Shown here: positions 34,035 to 46,400 of the stretch, piece after piece
How the letters are laid out: the number at the start of each line of letters is the position of its first letter
Position numbering within the stretch: the first letter of the stretch is position 1
NCBI GenBank assembly: GCA_964036665.1
Contig: OZ038533.1
Span: forward strand, 16,302,575-16,366,574
Length of the DNA stretch: 64,000 nucleotides
Direction of reading: 5' to 3'
Origin: Gordius sp. MW1
Lineage: Eukaryota > Nematomorpha > Gordioida > Gordea > Gordiidae
Notes under the pieces: model-generated
Seen by the model: the letters and a program-made list of their open reading frames with translations, nothing else
What the model was told of the DNA's origin: nothing
Databases searched by the model: none
Made by a program: the position numbers and the translations under genes

Positions 34035-37000
34035 TCATTCATAATCATTTGGATAGCTTTGCTGTTGTTGTAATTGCTGTTGCTGCTGTTGTTGTTGTTG
34101 GAACAAATTTTGAAAGCTATTCTGGTTTTGGTATTGTTGATGAAACGAAGATTGATAATTTTGATAGTTTTGCTCATTGTTTTCATCTTCGTCATATCTA
34201 TTCTTGTTTTGATTATAGTAATCTCTGAATCCTCTTTGAAAAGCCTGTGTTATATTCCAATGCAGAAGATGAGAAATGTAATGAAATGCATTTATTATGA
34301 TATTAGTTCTTTTATTATATTTTAAGTTTGTTATCGTGTAAATATATATATGTGTGATTGTATATATATTAAAACAAGGAGATTTTAATTTATAAATGTA
34401 GAAGTTTATTATTAAACCTTTAAATCACATGGTGTACAAGCGATGTGGGGAACGTGATTGGCGCCCCTGATGCATTGGCATCTTTGGCACGTGGTTTTGA
34501 TATTTTGAGCAATAAGTCGCGGCAAAACCACAAAAATACCCTTTTTCCCCGGACCCTAAAAATTGACGTTTTATTGTATATTATCTTTTTTCACCAATTT
34601 CCAGTGTTAATTCCGTATTACAGTAGTTTATGGCAAAAATGTGCTAATAAATTGGTAGGACTAACATAATTGTAAGCAGAAATTTGAAAGTAAAGTCCAC
34701 AATCATATGTCTAGTGTGTTTATACCTTATTACGTAGGTAAGCTTGATTGAATATAGCTCCGTGGCTACCTTGACTAACGATTGATAAAGGATCTTTACA
34801 ATCTCTCACACGCTTTCTCAATTCAGGATCTCCGACAACAGGATTATCTTTGGCATCTCTTGGAGTAAATGCGACTAATTTATTAATTCCTGTAGATAAT
34901 TACAAAAATATATTTAGAAGAATCATAAATTCTTTTAGGCTTCATAAATCAAATTATCACTTTAGATTTTAGGATAAAGTGTTTGATTGATTACATGATC
35001 TTTTAATTACCTATAACATTTTCTTCTCTATTAGCAATCAATGGACATGGATTTAAGGTGTACAGAGTAACGCCATTTTTAACCAAAAGATCCTTCACCG
35101 TTTCTGGGGAGTGTTGCTATATTATCATTGTAAAGTTTTAATAAGAAGAAAAAAATATAATCATTACATTGTTTTGGCTCCTAGATGTAGAGATCAAAGT
35201 TATGATATTGACAGTGTTTGTGTGTGCTGACATGAGAGTGGCTACTGCATAAACAGCATCTAGTGGGTATTGCTTAATGTCGGGTGTGAGCCTCAACGTT
35301 TTTAACGTTCCTTCTAAGTATTCAAACGGGAATATGTATGTCCCCTTCGGAGTTGTATAATAGCGAAGATCCACGTTGTTGTCCAAATTTCCATAACCCA
35401 CGACGGAATACATTATTTTGTTCCCCGGATGTCTGCGCCTCAGTTCGCTCTTTAGTTAAAAATATATATAAGAACATTGCTAATATTAAACCCTATTCAT
35501 TTTTACAATAATAACAGTGTTAATTCTAGCTATAATGTTAATCTATCATAATTTCAATGTTAGATTAAACCAGCCCTCCATCACACTTTACTTGATATTT
35601 TAGCATCAGTATACGATGCTAACCATTAAAGCACATTTATATAATATTTGGTAATGAAAGTCTTTACTTCGGTGTTTTTGAAGATTATGTTTAATTCAGC
35701 CTCTATATCTTTTAGAGCTGTCGATTCGTCAAAAAGGTATGTTATATAAATCGATTTAGTCGATTCTTTTTGCTGGGCTACGGAGAGTGTAATAGATTCG
35801 GATGGATTGAGATCGTGCGTAAATGCGGGCATATCGCGAGGAATGTGACAAACATCTTTTGCAATACGCAAATACGACAGCAATTAAATTAATCAAAATA
35901 TTAGTGGTGGTTTTGATTTGAACATAATATTATATCATCAAGTACTATACGCTGTGGCTAAACTATCGCTTCAGAATTTACAAATAGTTATATTAGGTTT
36001 TAAAGTTTGATTACAATTTGATAAATATACAACGAATAACGGGTCTAAATAGTAAGCCTAGATTAGGTATTAGGTAAGGTTTAAGCGTATGAATAAGTAA
36101 AAAAGATTGAATTTACCGCATTCCTTAGGGGGAGCCACTTTAATGTCTCTAAGACTGCATTCTTGGGCTAAGACACGGGCAGTCATACAAACAGCTTGAT
36201 GAGGATTGTGGGCGGGAACGTTATCAAACATGGCTTGTAAAGTTTCTCGTGTATATTTGGAATCACAATTTCTGCCAGGAATTAAGGATATAAATCATCG
36301 TCTCAGATTATTGACTTATACGAGTTTAATTTAATAAATCAATGAGACTTTAAGACTATATAGGTTATTATTACCTTAAAGCTCCAGCTCTATTTCGTAT
36401 GTATTGTTGCGCCACGTTTCTATACATCTGCGCGGCCCTCTCATTACCAGCTTGTGCTAAGGTGCGGTGGGCATTTTGAGCCAACTCAACTCTCTCTTGG
36501 CATTGATTTGTTTTCCATGAGGAGATAAAATTTTGCAAACTGCCTCGATTTCTGTCGTTTTTAGCACTACCATGTCCTTGGAAGCTAGATAAAAGGACTT
36601 CGCCTTGGGGATTCATAAATTCATTGTCGTGATTATCATCATTGGTCCCAAACAAACCTTTGTTAGATAAAAGATTGAGCTATAGTGCCAATGACCATTT
36701 AATATGAGTTTTATGAACGAAAAATAATAAGTAATCTTATTTAAATTTAGCTATTGAACTTGTCATTTAGTTTGAAATAATTTTAATAATTTGTGCAATT
36801 AGAACTCTCAAAGGGTTACCAGCAACTTTATCGTCATAAGTGTCTTCTAGGGCAACGAGTACAGAATTGGAGTCAGGCTGAAACTTTAACAATAATCCTT
36901 CTTGGCTATGGATAATAACTTCGTTCGGATATTTCAGGACTTCGTAATCGTTATTTATCATAGGTAATCTCACAATTGAATTGTCTATTTTAACCTAAAT

Positions 37001-37422
37001 AAAGAGAGGAAAATTATTTTATACATTACAAACAACAATTTACTTGATGCCCAGGCCCCAATTCAATTCTTCGTTTGCCTTTTAGCGTGGCCTCCACTAC
37101 AAGACATCCATCCTGAGTGTGCCAAGCAGCGATGCTCCAGCTTTTATCTTTCGTATCTTGGGCTAATATGTATTTGCATGTGAATGGGTTTAGTGGATAA
37201 ACATGTTTATCCCATGTTAGGACGTGAGAACTGTTGATTAAGGCGGCGAAATGCTAATCATATAAAAATTTAAACACGTAATTGTTACCTAATTCTAAAA
37301 ACATTATGACAAAATTTGAGTGGTATAGGAATTACCTCAGCTTCGTCTAGGGCTTCGGGGAAATTTATGTAAACATTTGGATGTCCTCTAATCCCAATTT
37401 TGTCTAAAACTTGTCTCACAAT
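34035..37422 (-). other. VWD domain, VWA-like region and polyglutamine tail exons
   Basis: Exons 37422-37336, 37253-37044, 36994-36820, 36657-36375, 36271-36117, 35855-35668, 35449-35168, 35116-35011, 34889-34726 and 34244-34035. The VWD domain is shown by [21 protein letters not shown], then [20 protein letters not shown] (usual consensus GLCG, here GLFG), with paired cysteines through PKEC. The next exons contain [19 protein letters not shown] and [14 protein letters not shown], which read like the strands of a degenerate VWA fold. The last exon ends in a run of Gln (nine consecutive, then more) and the stop. The VWA assignment is inference. Confidence 0.8.
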
Positions 37423-40400
37423 CTGTATTATACAAAAGGCATTTATAGCAAATTTTAGTATACGTATAATTCCTTACATTCACCAAAGTTTTCCATCCTG
37501 TTATATCTTTCGTATCTGGAGCTTGTTTGAACGATGTCCATTCGAATGGTAGAGATATTTCATAATAGGCCTCTCCCGTGTCACTCTCAAAAACTGTCAC
37601 TCTTGGAAATAGGTAAGAGAAGGGTGACAAAGGTGATTGCGGGGAAATGACGTATCTCAGATATTTCATAGCGCGACTGGCATCATAGTTTAGCCTTTGC
37701 TTGATGTTGAAATATTGTTTTTCAGCTGATTGTTGCCGTTGTTCATTGTCATCTTCATCCCTCTCCTTCAGTCCGATTAAAGCGAGAGATTGTGAGGCCA
37801 AATTTTGACTCCAACTATTGCTGCTGGACAAAGCTGATTGACTTTGAGACGACGATGATAGTAAATTTAGCAAATTTAAGCTATTGGAATTGCTATTTTG
37901 ATTATTGTTTGAGCTTGCGAGTAGTAACCTCTTCAAACTTGAAAAATAATATGTATGTTTAAAAGATTAAAAATATTAATCCTACTTATAGCGAAGGTTA
38001 TACGGTATGTCTCGTAAACTATTTATTTTTCGTGTCCATCCTTTTAATTTGTTAGCCATAGCGTTGTAGATGTAATCGAGTTTGTATCGGAAAGTGGTGC
38101 TACTTGCTAACACCCGTTTAATGTAACGCTTGATTAGAACCATTTCAGCCATCATATCAGACATGAAATTACCCAATTCTTCACTCAGAGATTCTTGGTT
38201 CTGTGATCTTTGGGGTGATTGGGATTGCCTGAGTCGAGATTGCTGGCGATAATTTTGTTTGTAATGCGAAGCTCTATTAGGTTGTTGATTATTCTGCCTG
38301 ATCTCATCGTCGTATTCGTAATCATAAGCTGAAGCGGCATATTCGTTGAGTTGATGTTTAAATTTCCTGTAATACGATTGCAAACCTGAGTTGCGGTCTG
38401 TAGGATCGATGTCTAATTTGTTCTTGATGTCGGTAAGGAGATGATTCCAGCCTGTGGCTGCAAGGCTACCAGCGTCTTTTTGAAAATCGTCCACGATTTC
38501 TTCAATAACTTTGAGCAATTTGGCATCCCATTTAAGTTGGACCGAAATGTGTCGAGTATCATTAAGAATAACGGCACCTTTGATTGCTGGAAGATCGTCC
38601 GCATCTGGCTTGTCAGGGGATTGCTCAAAATGTATTTTACGACCTCTGACCATTTTGGGTTTGATAATATAAACCTCAAGTGACACTTTAGTGTCTGAAT
38701 CGATCATGGCGCGAGCGTAAAGCTTCTCTCGGTACTAAAATAAAAAAATACAAGTTTATGATAACCATCATAAAATGTTGTTTTAAACCTAGTATAAATA
38801 TAAATAACCTTGATATTAAAGGCGAGCGTATCTGTGTTCAAATTAATGACGGACGCAGATTCTTTGCTTTCCTTAGGATCTCCAATTTGCACAATGACCA
38901 TGTAGTTAGGTTTTTTGGTATTCACAAACACTTGGAAAGTTAAATCGGTATTTAAAATTTCAATTGACGACACTTGGACTCCTGTTTCCGGCTCTATAGA
39001 ATACTTGATATCCACAGAGCGGTGATTGCCATCGCTCATTAAGTAGGAAGAAGCCGAGCGAAAGTCAAAATATCCTGTAGGTTTCTTAGCTAGATGCCCC
39101 TCAACCGTCCAATCCAATTTGACGTCCGTTTTAAAGATACGAAACAGCCAAGTTATGTTAGTCAAATGAAGATGTGATTTATCCTAACCAAGCAAGTAAA
39201 GATTTGTTTAAGAAGTATGTAAACATTGAATTCGATAAAAACAGAAACAATTTTATATATATTTGCCTTTCAGATATGTCAGGCTGGAATTTATTAATAG
39301 AAAGAATATTATTACTACTAAATTTATGGCTATCACATGAGGAAATTTAACAAACAGCTTATTTGGGGAAAAGTTAGTTATTATGAAGATATACAATATT
39401 TTACTTCTAAATTAAATTGTACACCAAAATTTTTGTTGGCCCTGTATTTGAAGATTGAGTTTAATTCCACTAATTCGTTATCTTCATTTAATTCAAGTTG
39501 ACTTTCAACGTTCCACGGTTGTTTCCAAGTTGAATCTACAACGCTTGTAACTATCGCATAATGCATATGCTTGTTTCCAGACGCATCGGTGCGGGGAGCA
39601 ACTTCCTTTGAATCTGTTTCGGATTTTATGGACAAAGTTCTTTGAGGCTCATTCTCTGCATCAGGTTGAATTTCTATAACTGTTTCATAATGTTCTCCAT
39701 TTTCACCAATCTTAAAACATTTCAAAGAGTAAAAGTAAATAAGTAAATTTGTTGCCAAGGGTATATATTTAATATACACGATTTGTGCTATTGGTAGCTT
39801 ACATCTTTAGGCTCGTGTCTTAGTTGAGCTTTAAAGACGCGTTTAGACAGTTGGATTTGTAAATCACCGGTCATGATGGTTCCCTTATTAAAATCCAACT
39901 TCAATTCTACTTTCCTTTTCATCAATGGTGTAATAAACATGTTAATATTAAGGGTAACCCCTTGGACCAAATTACTGAATACGAAACCATATTCAAGGAC
40001 GTATTGATTGGCAATAAATTTAATATTGGTTTCAAATTCCAATGGCAGTTCGATACCCGCTATGTCTCCTATTGTGGACTCTCGATTTGGATTATAATAC
40101 CTTTGCTGCTGACTTTGATGATAATTTTGCCTCTGACTGTGCTGATAATTTTGTCGCTGACTCTGTTGATAATTTTGGCGCTGACTCTGTTGTTGATAAC
40201 TGTTAGGCCTGAAGTCTTGATATCTAGGCTGTAAATACAAGACCAATAGTAACATATGTCTGATTCATAAGAATTTTAAAATATTTGTGGTATTTGAATA
40301 AAGTTTAGCTGTCATAATTTATAAGTGAACGTGTTTTAATTTGGAAACTTTTAGATTATGAGTAACATATGAAGCGTAATAACTTGAGTAGCTAAAGGAT

Positions 40401-43400
40401 AAATGGTTTTTATGTAAATTTTGTTTCCATGCCAGTTCCCGTTAATCAAAACGTTTAGGTTTTCATCGACCATTACTCTAATATCTACGGCTAGATTTTT
40501 AACGGTGGCCGAATGGACTTGTACTGAAACTAATTATAAAACAATGAAATGAAAATTAAATTATGTCACTTATGAAAGTTTCAAATACACAACTATTCAT
40601 ATTAATATTACTCTCAAATCGAGGGTCAACTTGTAGCGTAACATGTAATGACATTTGACGTTCTACATAAAAATCGAAAAAATATTTTAGTTATATCATA
40701 ATGATTTAAGACAGTAATTATTATTAGTGAGTACCTATATTAGTTTGTGTTTGCCAGGATATATCGTAATTTTGATCCCATTTGCTATTAGCCTTTTCAC
40801 CTTTGACCTGAACGCTTATTGACTTAGCCTCGGAAAAGCTTGATTCAGCAGATACCTAAACCATTTTAGTTTTATTTAAAGAATATAATCAAGCTTAATA
40901 AAAATTATAATACATAATTTTTGAAAATTAATTATTATTAATAAACTTACGTGAATGTTAATTGATTTTCCTTCAGTATATGTCCCATCAACGTTAGCTA
41001 AAAGCTTGTGCTCATTGTGTGTCAACTTGACTCTACCCTCTACTTTGCTATTAACAGCAGTTAAATTGAGAACCATATCAACGTTTTCGGCAGCCCACCA
41101 GGGACTTGTTATAGTCAAACTAGTTGACAATCCTTGGTCATTTGGTCTATTATGCAAACATTATGCTTAACACAAAGAGTTTTAAAATAGAATATTTTAA
41201 GTCGACAATTAAATATTCGTACTGTTTTTATTTGACATCTATCTTAATGTATACCTTGCCCATTTTTTGTGTCTCAAAGATAATTTAGTTTCTTCATTTT
41301 TGCCTCGTAAATCGACATCTAATTTTGCTTGGGAACTGTAATCGTCGATAAAGACAGTCGCGGATATGCGGTTTAAATCTGGGTTATGATCGTTGTCGTT
41401 TTCGGTAGTCCTCTGCTCCAGGAGCAACGTAAGATTATGCGTTTTGTCACCTTGATCGGGATACTCAATCAAAAGGTTGTAAAATTGTTTTCCATCGCCC
41501 AAGTCATAATCGATCAGAGCCCTATAATAATTTTATTAATAATAGATTATTAACCAACAAAAGCTTCAACAGTTTATAAATATGATTTTACAATTTATTA
41601 AATTGATTTTGCAAGGGAGGGAAATTAATAGATAATGAAATTTAAACTTAAAGAGCTTTAGTATTTTATGGTAGTTATATACATATTTTGTGAAATGATA
41701 TAAATAAGAAAGAAGTGTTTCCACCTAGGATCTAACTGGGGATTTTGTGCCTGTCAAGCGAACTTGATAACTAATACACTATAAACGAGTGTTATAAAAA
41801 GACGTAGATTTTGTTTAGTCGACCTATGGCTCAACTAATACTAACGGCTTAGCCAAAACAGAGCATCATCCTTTGATCTGCTTTTCAGATTTAGTCTAAG
41901 CCTAGAGGTCGACTAAGAAAAACAGACCAAAAACCTTTTGTCTACTTTTGTTATGTCGCCTTAACAAATGTCCGGTCTTTTGACAACACTACAATAAAAT
42001 ATTAATTGGAGACTAACTTGATTTCAGAAGGGCTCTTGTAAGATAATACATAGCGTGCGTATAAGGATTCATCTGAAGAGCTTCCTTTAGCTGATGATCT
42101 GTCATCTCTCTTGGGATAAATGTCAATTTGTCCATCACTCTTAATTTCGAGGTTGGATTCTTTATCCAAACCAAAATAAAGTTTTATCCTCTTATCGGGA
42201 TTTCTGCGCTCGTCATAACGTATGTCCATATTCAATTCAGCTTTCTCAGCTTCACTTCGTGAATCCGAAAGATCTGTCACAAGAGTCCCGGCTCCACTGA
42301 CTTTCCTACCACTTGAAGAATCCGTTGCAACCTTTATATTCATTCTTGAATGTTCCGATTTTTCGTTGTTCACTGAGAATGTCCCGTTAAACCAGGACTT
42401 TTCGTTCATAAAAATATGAGCACTGAGATCGGCTAGGCGGATACCATTTTTAAGTGTGCCTCTTTCATCATCTGAATATTTGAAATTTTATAAATACTTG
42501 TCATTTTTAAAGAGTCAACAATAAATTAAGAGATTTGTTGGTCAGAAAAATTTATGTCATTTCAGAAAATTTTACTACTCCAACTAACAAGCAAAAATAA
42601 CATGAGTATGGGTAGCATTAGTCTTGTCTAAAAGTATTTGAGATGATAATAACGTACTCGTTTTAAGAGACGAATAGATTGAAATGTCGTGATTCCATCT
42701 AGGAGCTTGGGTTGATTCTACCACTGATACATATTTGAAGGTGTGATCCACGTTAACACGTTCATAGTAAATGTATTTCTTGATGTTTAACCTTCAATTT
42801 AGCAATAAAACCCAATAAAGTTTCATATAATATTCTCAACATATCGAACTATTTATGTTTAAAGGGCTTACCGATGATTTTCACGGTTTGCTAGAGTGTA
42901 ATCAGCATTGAATTTTAGATCGTAACTTTTATGGTTGTAGGATGATACCCCATCCACGTTAGCTTTAAAACCATCTGGAATGTATATTTGCGCCCAATAA
43001 GTCATGGCATTCTTATCCGAATCTGAAAATATGGTTATAAAAAAGTCACGGCTAAAACAAGCAAATTCAATATTACCAAAGTTACTTAATTTAACATTTA
43101 AAAGTGCTATACCTTGTGGCCTAGCGTTTTGAGTTGATTGTTGCTCGATGTCATCAATGCTGGGGGCAGCCGAGTAAGTCATATTTAATTTTGCATAAGT
43201 ATTCTTTCTTTGAGGATCGATATAATCGTAAGTAAAGAATTTTGACCTTTGTCCCGATTTCTGTTCATAACGCGATTCATAAGATCCCAAATATTTATGG
43301 ACTTCATTCTTTTCCGTTTTAGCTACCAGACTTGCCGATGTTTTATACATGTTTTCATCCCTCAAATTACCTAACCCAACAGCGAATGAATTTTAGTTGT

Positions 43401-46400
43401 TTTTTTCCTATCGTAATGACTAATTCTCTATTATAAATACCTTCGACTTCCCAATGTAGATCGGGTGCTTGTACAACTAAGTTTAACGATTTTTGTTCGA
43501 CATTGACCTTTCCATGTGCCTCTAAGTGTCTATCAGTGCTAGCCCCAGGAGTGTCCAAAGTTGCCTTTAAACTATACTCTGACTCTGCCTATATAAATGA
43601 TAGAAAAAAAATAAAATGTGAAGCTGATTAGTTAAGCATACTTCTTTGGATGCGTCCAATTTAATGTTGTATTCTTTGATGGAACTGTCGCTTTTTTCCA
43701 GTGTAATTTTGGCAGCCATGATTCCTGTGGGGATATTTTTGGGAGAAGAGAGAGTAGATATTGAAGGATGAACTGTCTCTAGGCAAGTTTCTATTCCAAA
43801 CACTTTGGCCACTTTGTCACCACTACACATTGACTTTTTGATTCCGTGCTCGTCTAGCACCTTTTCTCCCGTGTTAGAGATGTAGAAAAACTCATTCCTT
43901 AAAATGTAATAAACTTAAATTTATGTTTGTAAATATTGATTTGAACTTTAAAAGAGATTAACAAAAATTAAGAGGCGCATTTTTGGAGATTTGTTTAATT
44001 AAAGAAATAATGTTGATTTTACCAGGTGGTAAAGATTTCCTGTTTTTCTGGAAGATCAATTTTAGCTCTAAGTCCTGTTTCAAGACCAAAGTTGATTTCG
44101 CCACTGAGTTCTGTGTTCGTGTGGAAAGTTGATGATATTCCTACGCCTGATTGGCTGACCCCAGTCAATGAAAGAGATACGTGGGTCTTGATAGCAGCAC
44201 TTGATAACAATTTTACATGGTTATGGTTTTGAATATCGTATAAGATGCTTTATTAAAGATATATAAATAACGGCTTTTTTAACTGCATTCCCTTACAAAA
44301 AGTGATATTACATGATTGCTTAACGTTTTTAAACAATTTAACATTATTTCGAAATAAATGTAATAATACCTAGGTTGAATTTGTCCTATTAAAGTGACTT
44401 GATGGGGGGAGGTGAGCATTTTGCTAAAGTCCATTTTCCCATTCAATTCAACATTAGATACGAGGCCAGACCTAATGGTCACGTTTACCGGTATACCTAC
44501 ACTAGTTGGAATCAAGGTTGTGGAATCAAAGAGGAGCGTAGACTCTGTAATACTCGTTTGCTAAAAAAAAAGAAGAGAAGCATATACACAATTCTTTTGA
44601 TGGAGTTTAAAACAGGATAATTTGCCGCCTAAAGAGAGTAGATTTCTCTAAAGACTTTTTTAAATTTAAATAAAGCTATATACCCGTGGACCAAACACAA
44701 AAACAAAATAGAGTTCCATTAATTCTTTCACTCTTATTATAATTAAACCCAATAATAAAGGTGAATGAGAGTAACCAGTTACCTGAGATTTTGTAAGCTG
44801 AGCCAATTTTTGCAATAGGACAAAAGGGTTAGCCAAAGTTTCTTTAATATCTTTCCCATAAATATCAAAGAAGGCGATCTCGTTTCCTTGTATCTTCAAG
44901 CTCGATAATGCACGAAGGCTTTCAAATCGAGGATCCGAAATAAATTGAATTAAACCGGAGGCTAGATTAGAGAAATCAGTATAATCACCATTTGCGTATT
45001 CATCAAAAGCTTTAAATAAATGCTCTTGTTCCTCGTATTCATCTTGGTTATAGGAAGCATGTTGTTGTAGCGACCTAAAAAAATTTAAAGAATTGTCAGA
45101 TATAATTTAATATGGTGTCATAAAAGTGAGTGAAAGCAAGTTTTTGGGGCTGCTTAAACCGTTTGCGATTGTTCGATTGTTGATCGTTTTGTGATTGAGA
45201 GGATGATGAGGATTGCTGCAATAGGTTTAGGTAAGGCCTTCTTCGTTCTGAATTTTGTTCGTAATTCCGAGATGATTGTTGTGGCAAATAATCAGTCATT
45301 TCGAGTTGTAGTGCAGCCTATATAATATTGAATAATACATCAAAATAATGTGACAAATGAAAGTAAGATGTTATTAATATTTACCTCGAAAATATTAAAG
45401 TTTAATCCAAATAGATCAAGAGTCAAATTGTAGACTGCGGATCTAGGAATGGCTCTATCGTAAAGTATGTGTCCTTCAGAAACGAGTCCAGTATCGAGCA
45501 TGTCAGAATAGAAAGAGGATTCAAAATGCCTGGAAATTGGTGATGATGCTGTATTGCTTCCAGCTCTATAATAATAATCTCGCTCATTTTCAGACTGGTC
45601 TTGTTCACGCTCTTGACCAGCGTTGTTTCTATTAATGTATTTCATCGCTTGTTCGCTTATGGCTCCCACCATGCTCTCTTCTTCAGCCATAAACTTAAGT
45701 TTTAGCTTGTGTGGGTCGGAACTGTCCTCCAAATTTCTGTAAAACGTGTAGGCCACCGTGAGCACTAATGAAAAAATAAAGAACTCTTATACTATGGTGT
45801 ATGGAGTTCTACAAATGCCAACATAATCTAAAGAAGTGTTTACTTTTAATCAATAGGTAAATGTAAATATGCTAATGCAGATTTAAATGACTTCGTTATC
45901 ATATTTAAAGATATTTAATTATATTAATTATTACTGATTTATCATTCGAAAGCCTATAAGTTTATCTATTAAACATAAAATTTAAATCTATGGAACAATG
46001 TAACAATATAGCATGTAAGTAATATAGATTTAAATTGGGGATTGCGAGGTGAGGCCTAGATGCAAATTTCAATAACGTACCCTCTTTGTTTGCTTCGTTT
46101 TGAAGAGTTTGCCTTATGCGTTTTAATGATGGCTGACTCGGGCATTTATTAAGTAAGAAAAATGCTTTGACTCTGACTTCTACATCATTGCCATTTTGGA
46201 AAAGGTCCATTAAATCGGCATGAGCTTTGCATGGCATCCTTCTTAAAGCATCGACCGCAGCCGATTTAATTTCACGTGGAGCATATTGATTTTGGAAACA
46301 GGCTAATACGTTTGGTATCAAAGATGGGGAAAAGCCCATGTTACCCAACGCTTTCAGGGCTTGTAAAGTCTGTCAAAAAATCAGGTTTATTATATTTGAT

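Noticed and set aside
39962-40234. Plus-strand hydrophobic ORF that looks like membrane helices
   Set aside because: It is the complement of the Gln/Asn-rich repeat in the lipid transfer protein exon 40228-39803, which gives Leu/Ile runs by chance.
41720-41785. Possible tRNA-like sequence near GGATCTAACTGGGG
   Set aside because: Stems do not pair and the segment runs into a MITE.
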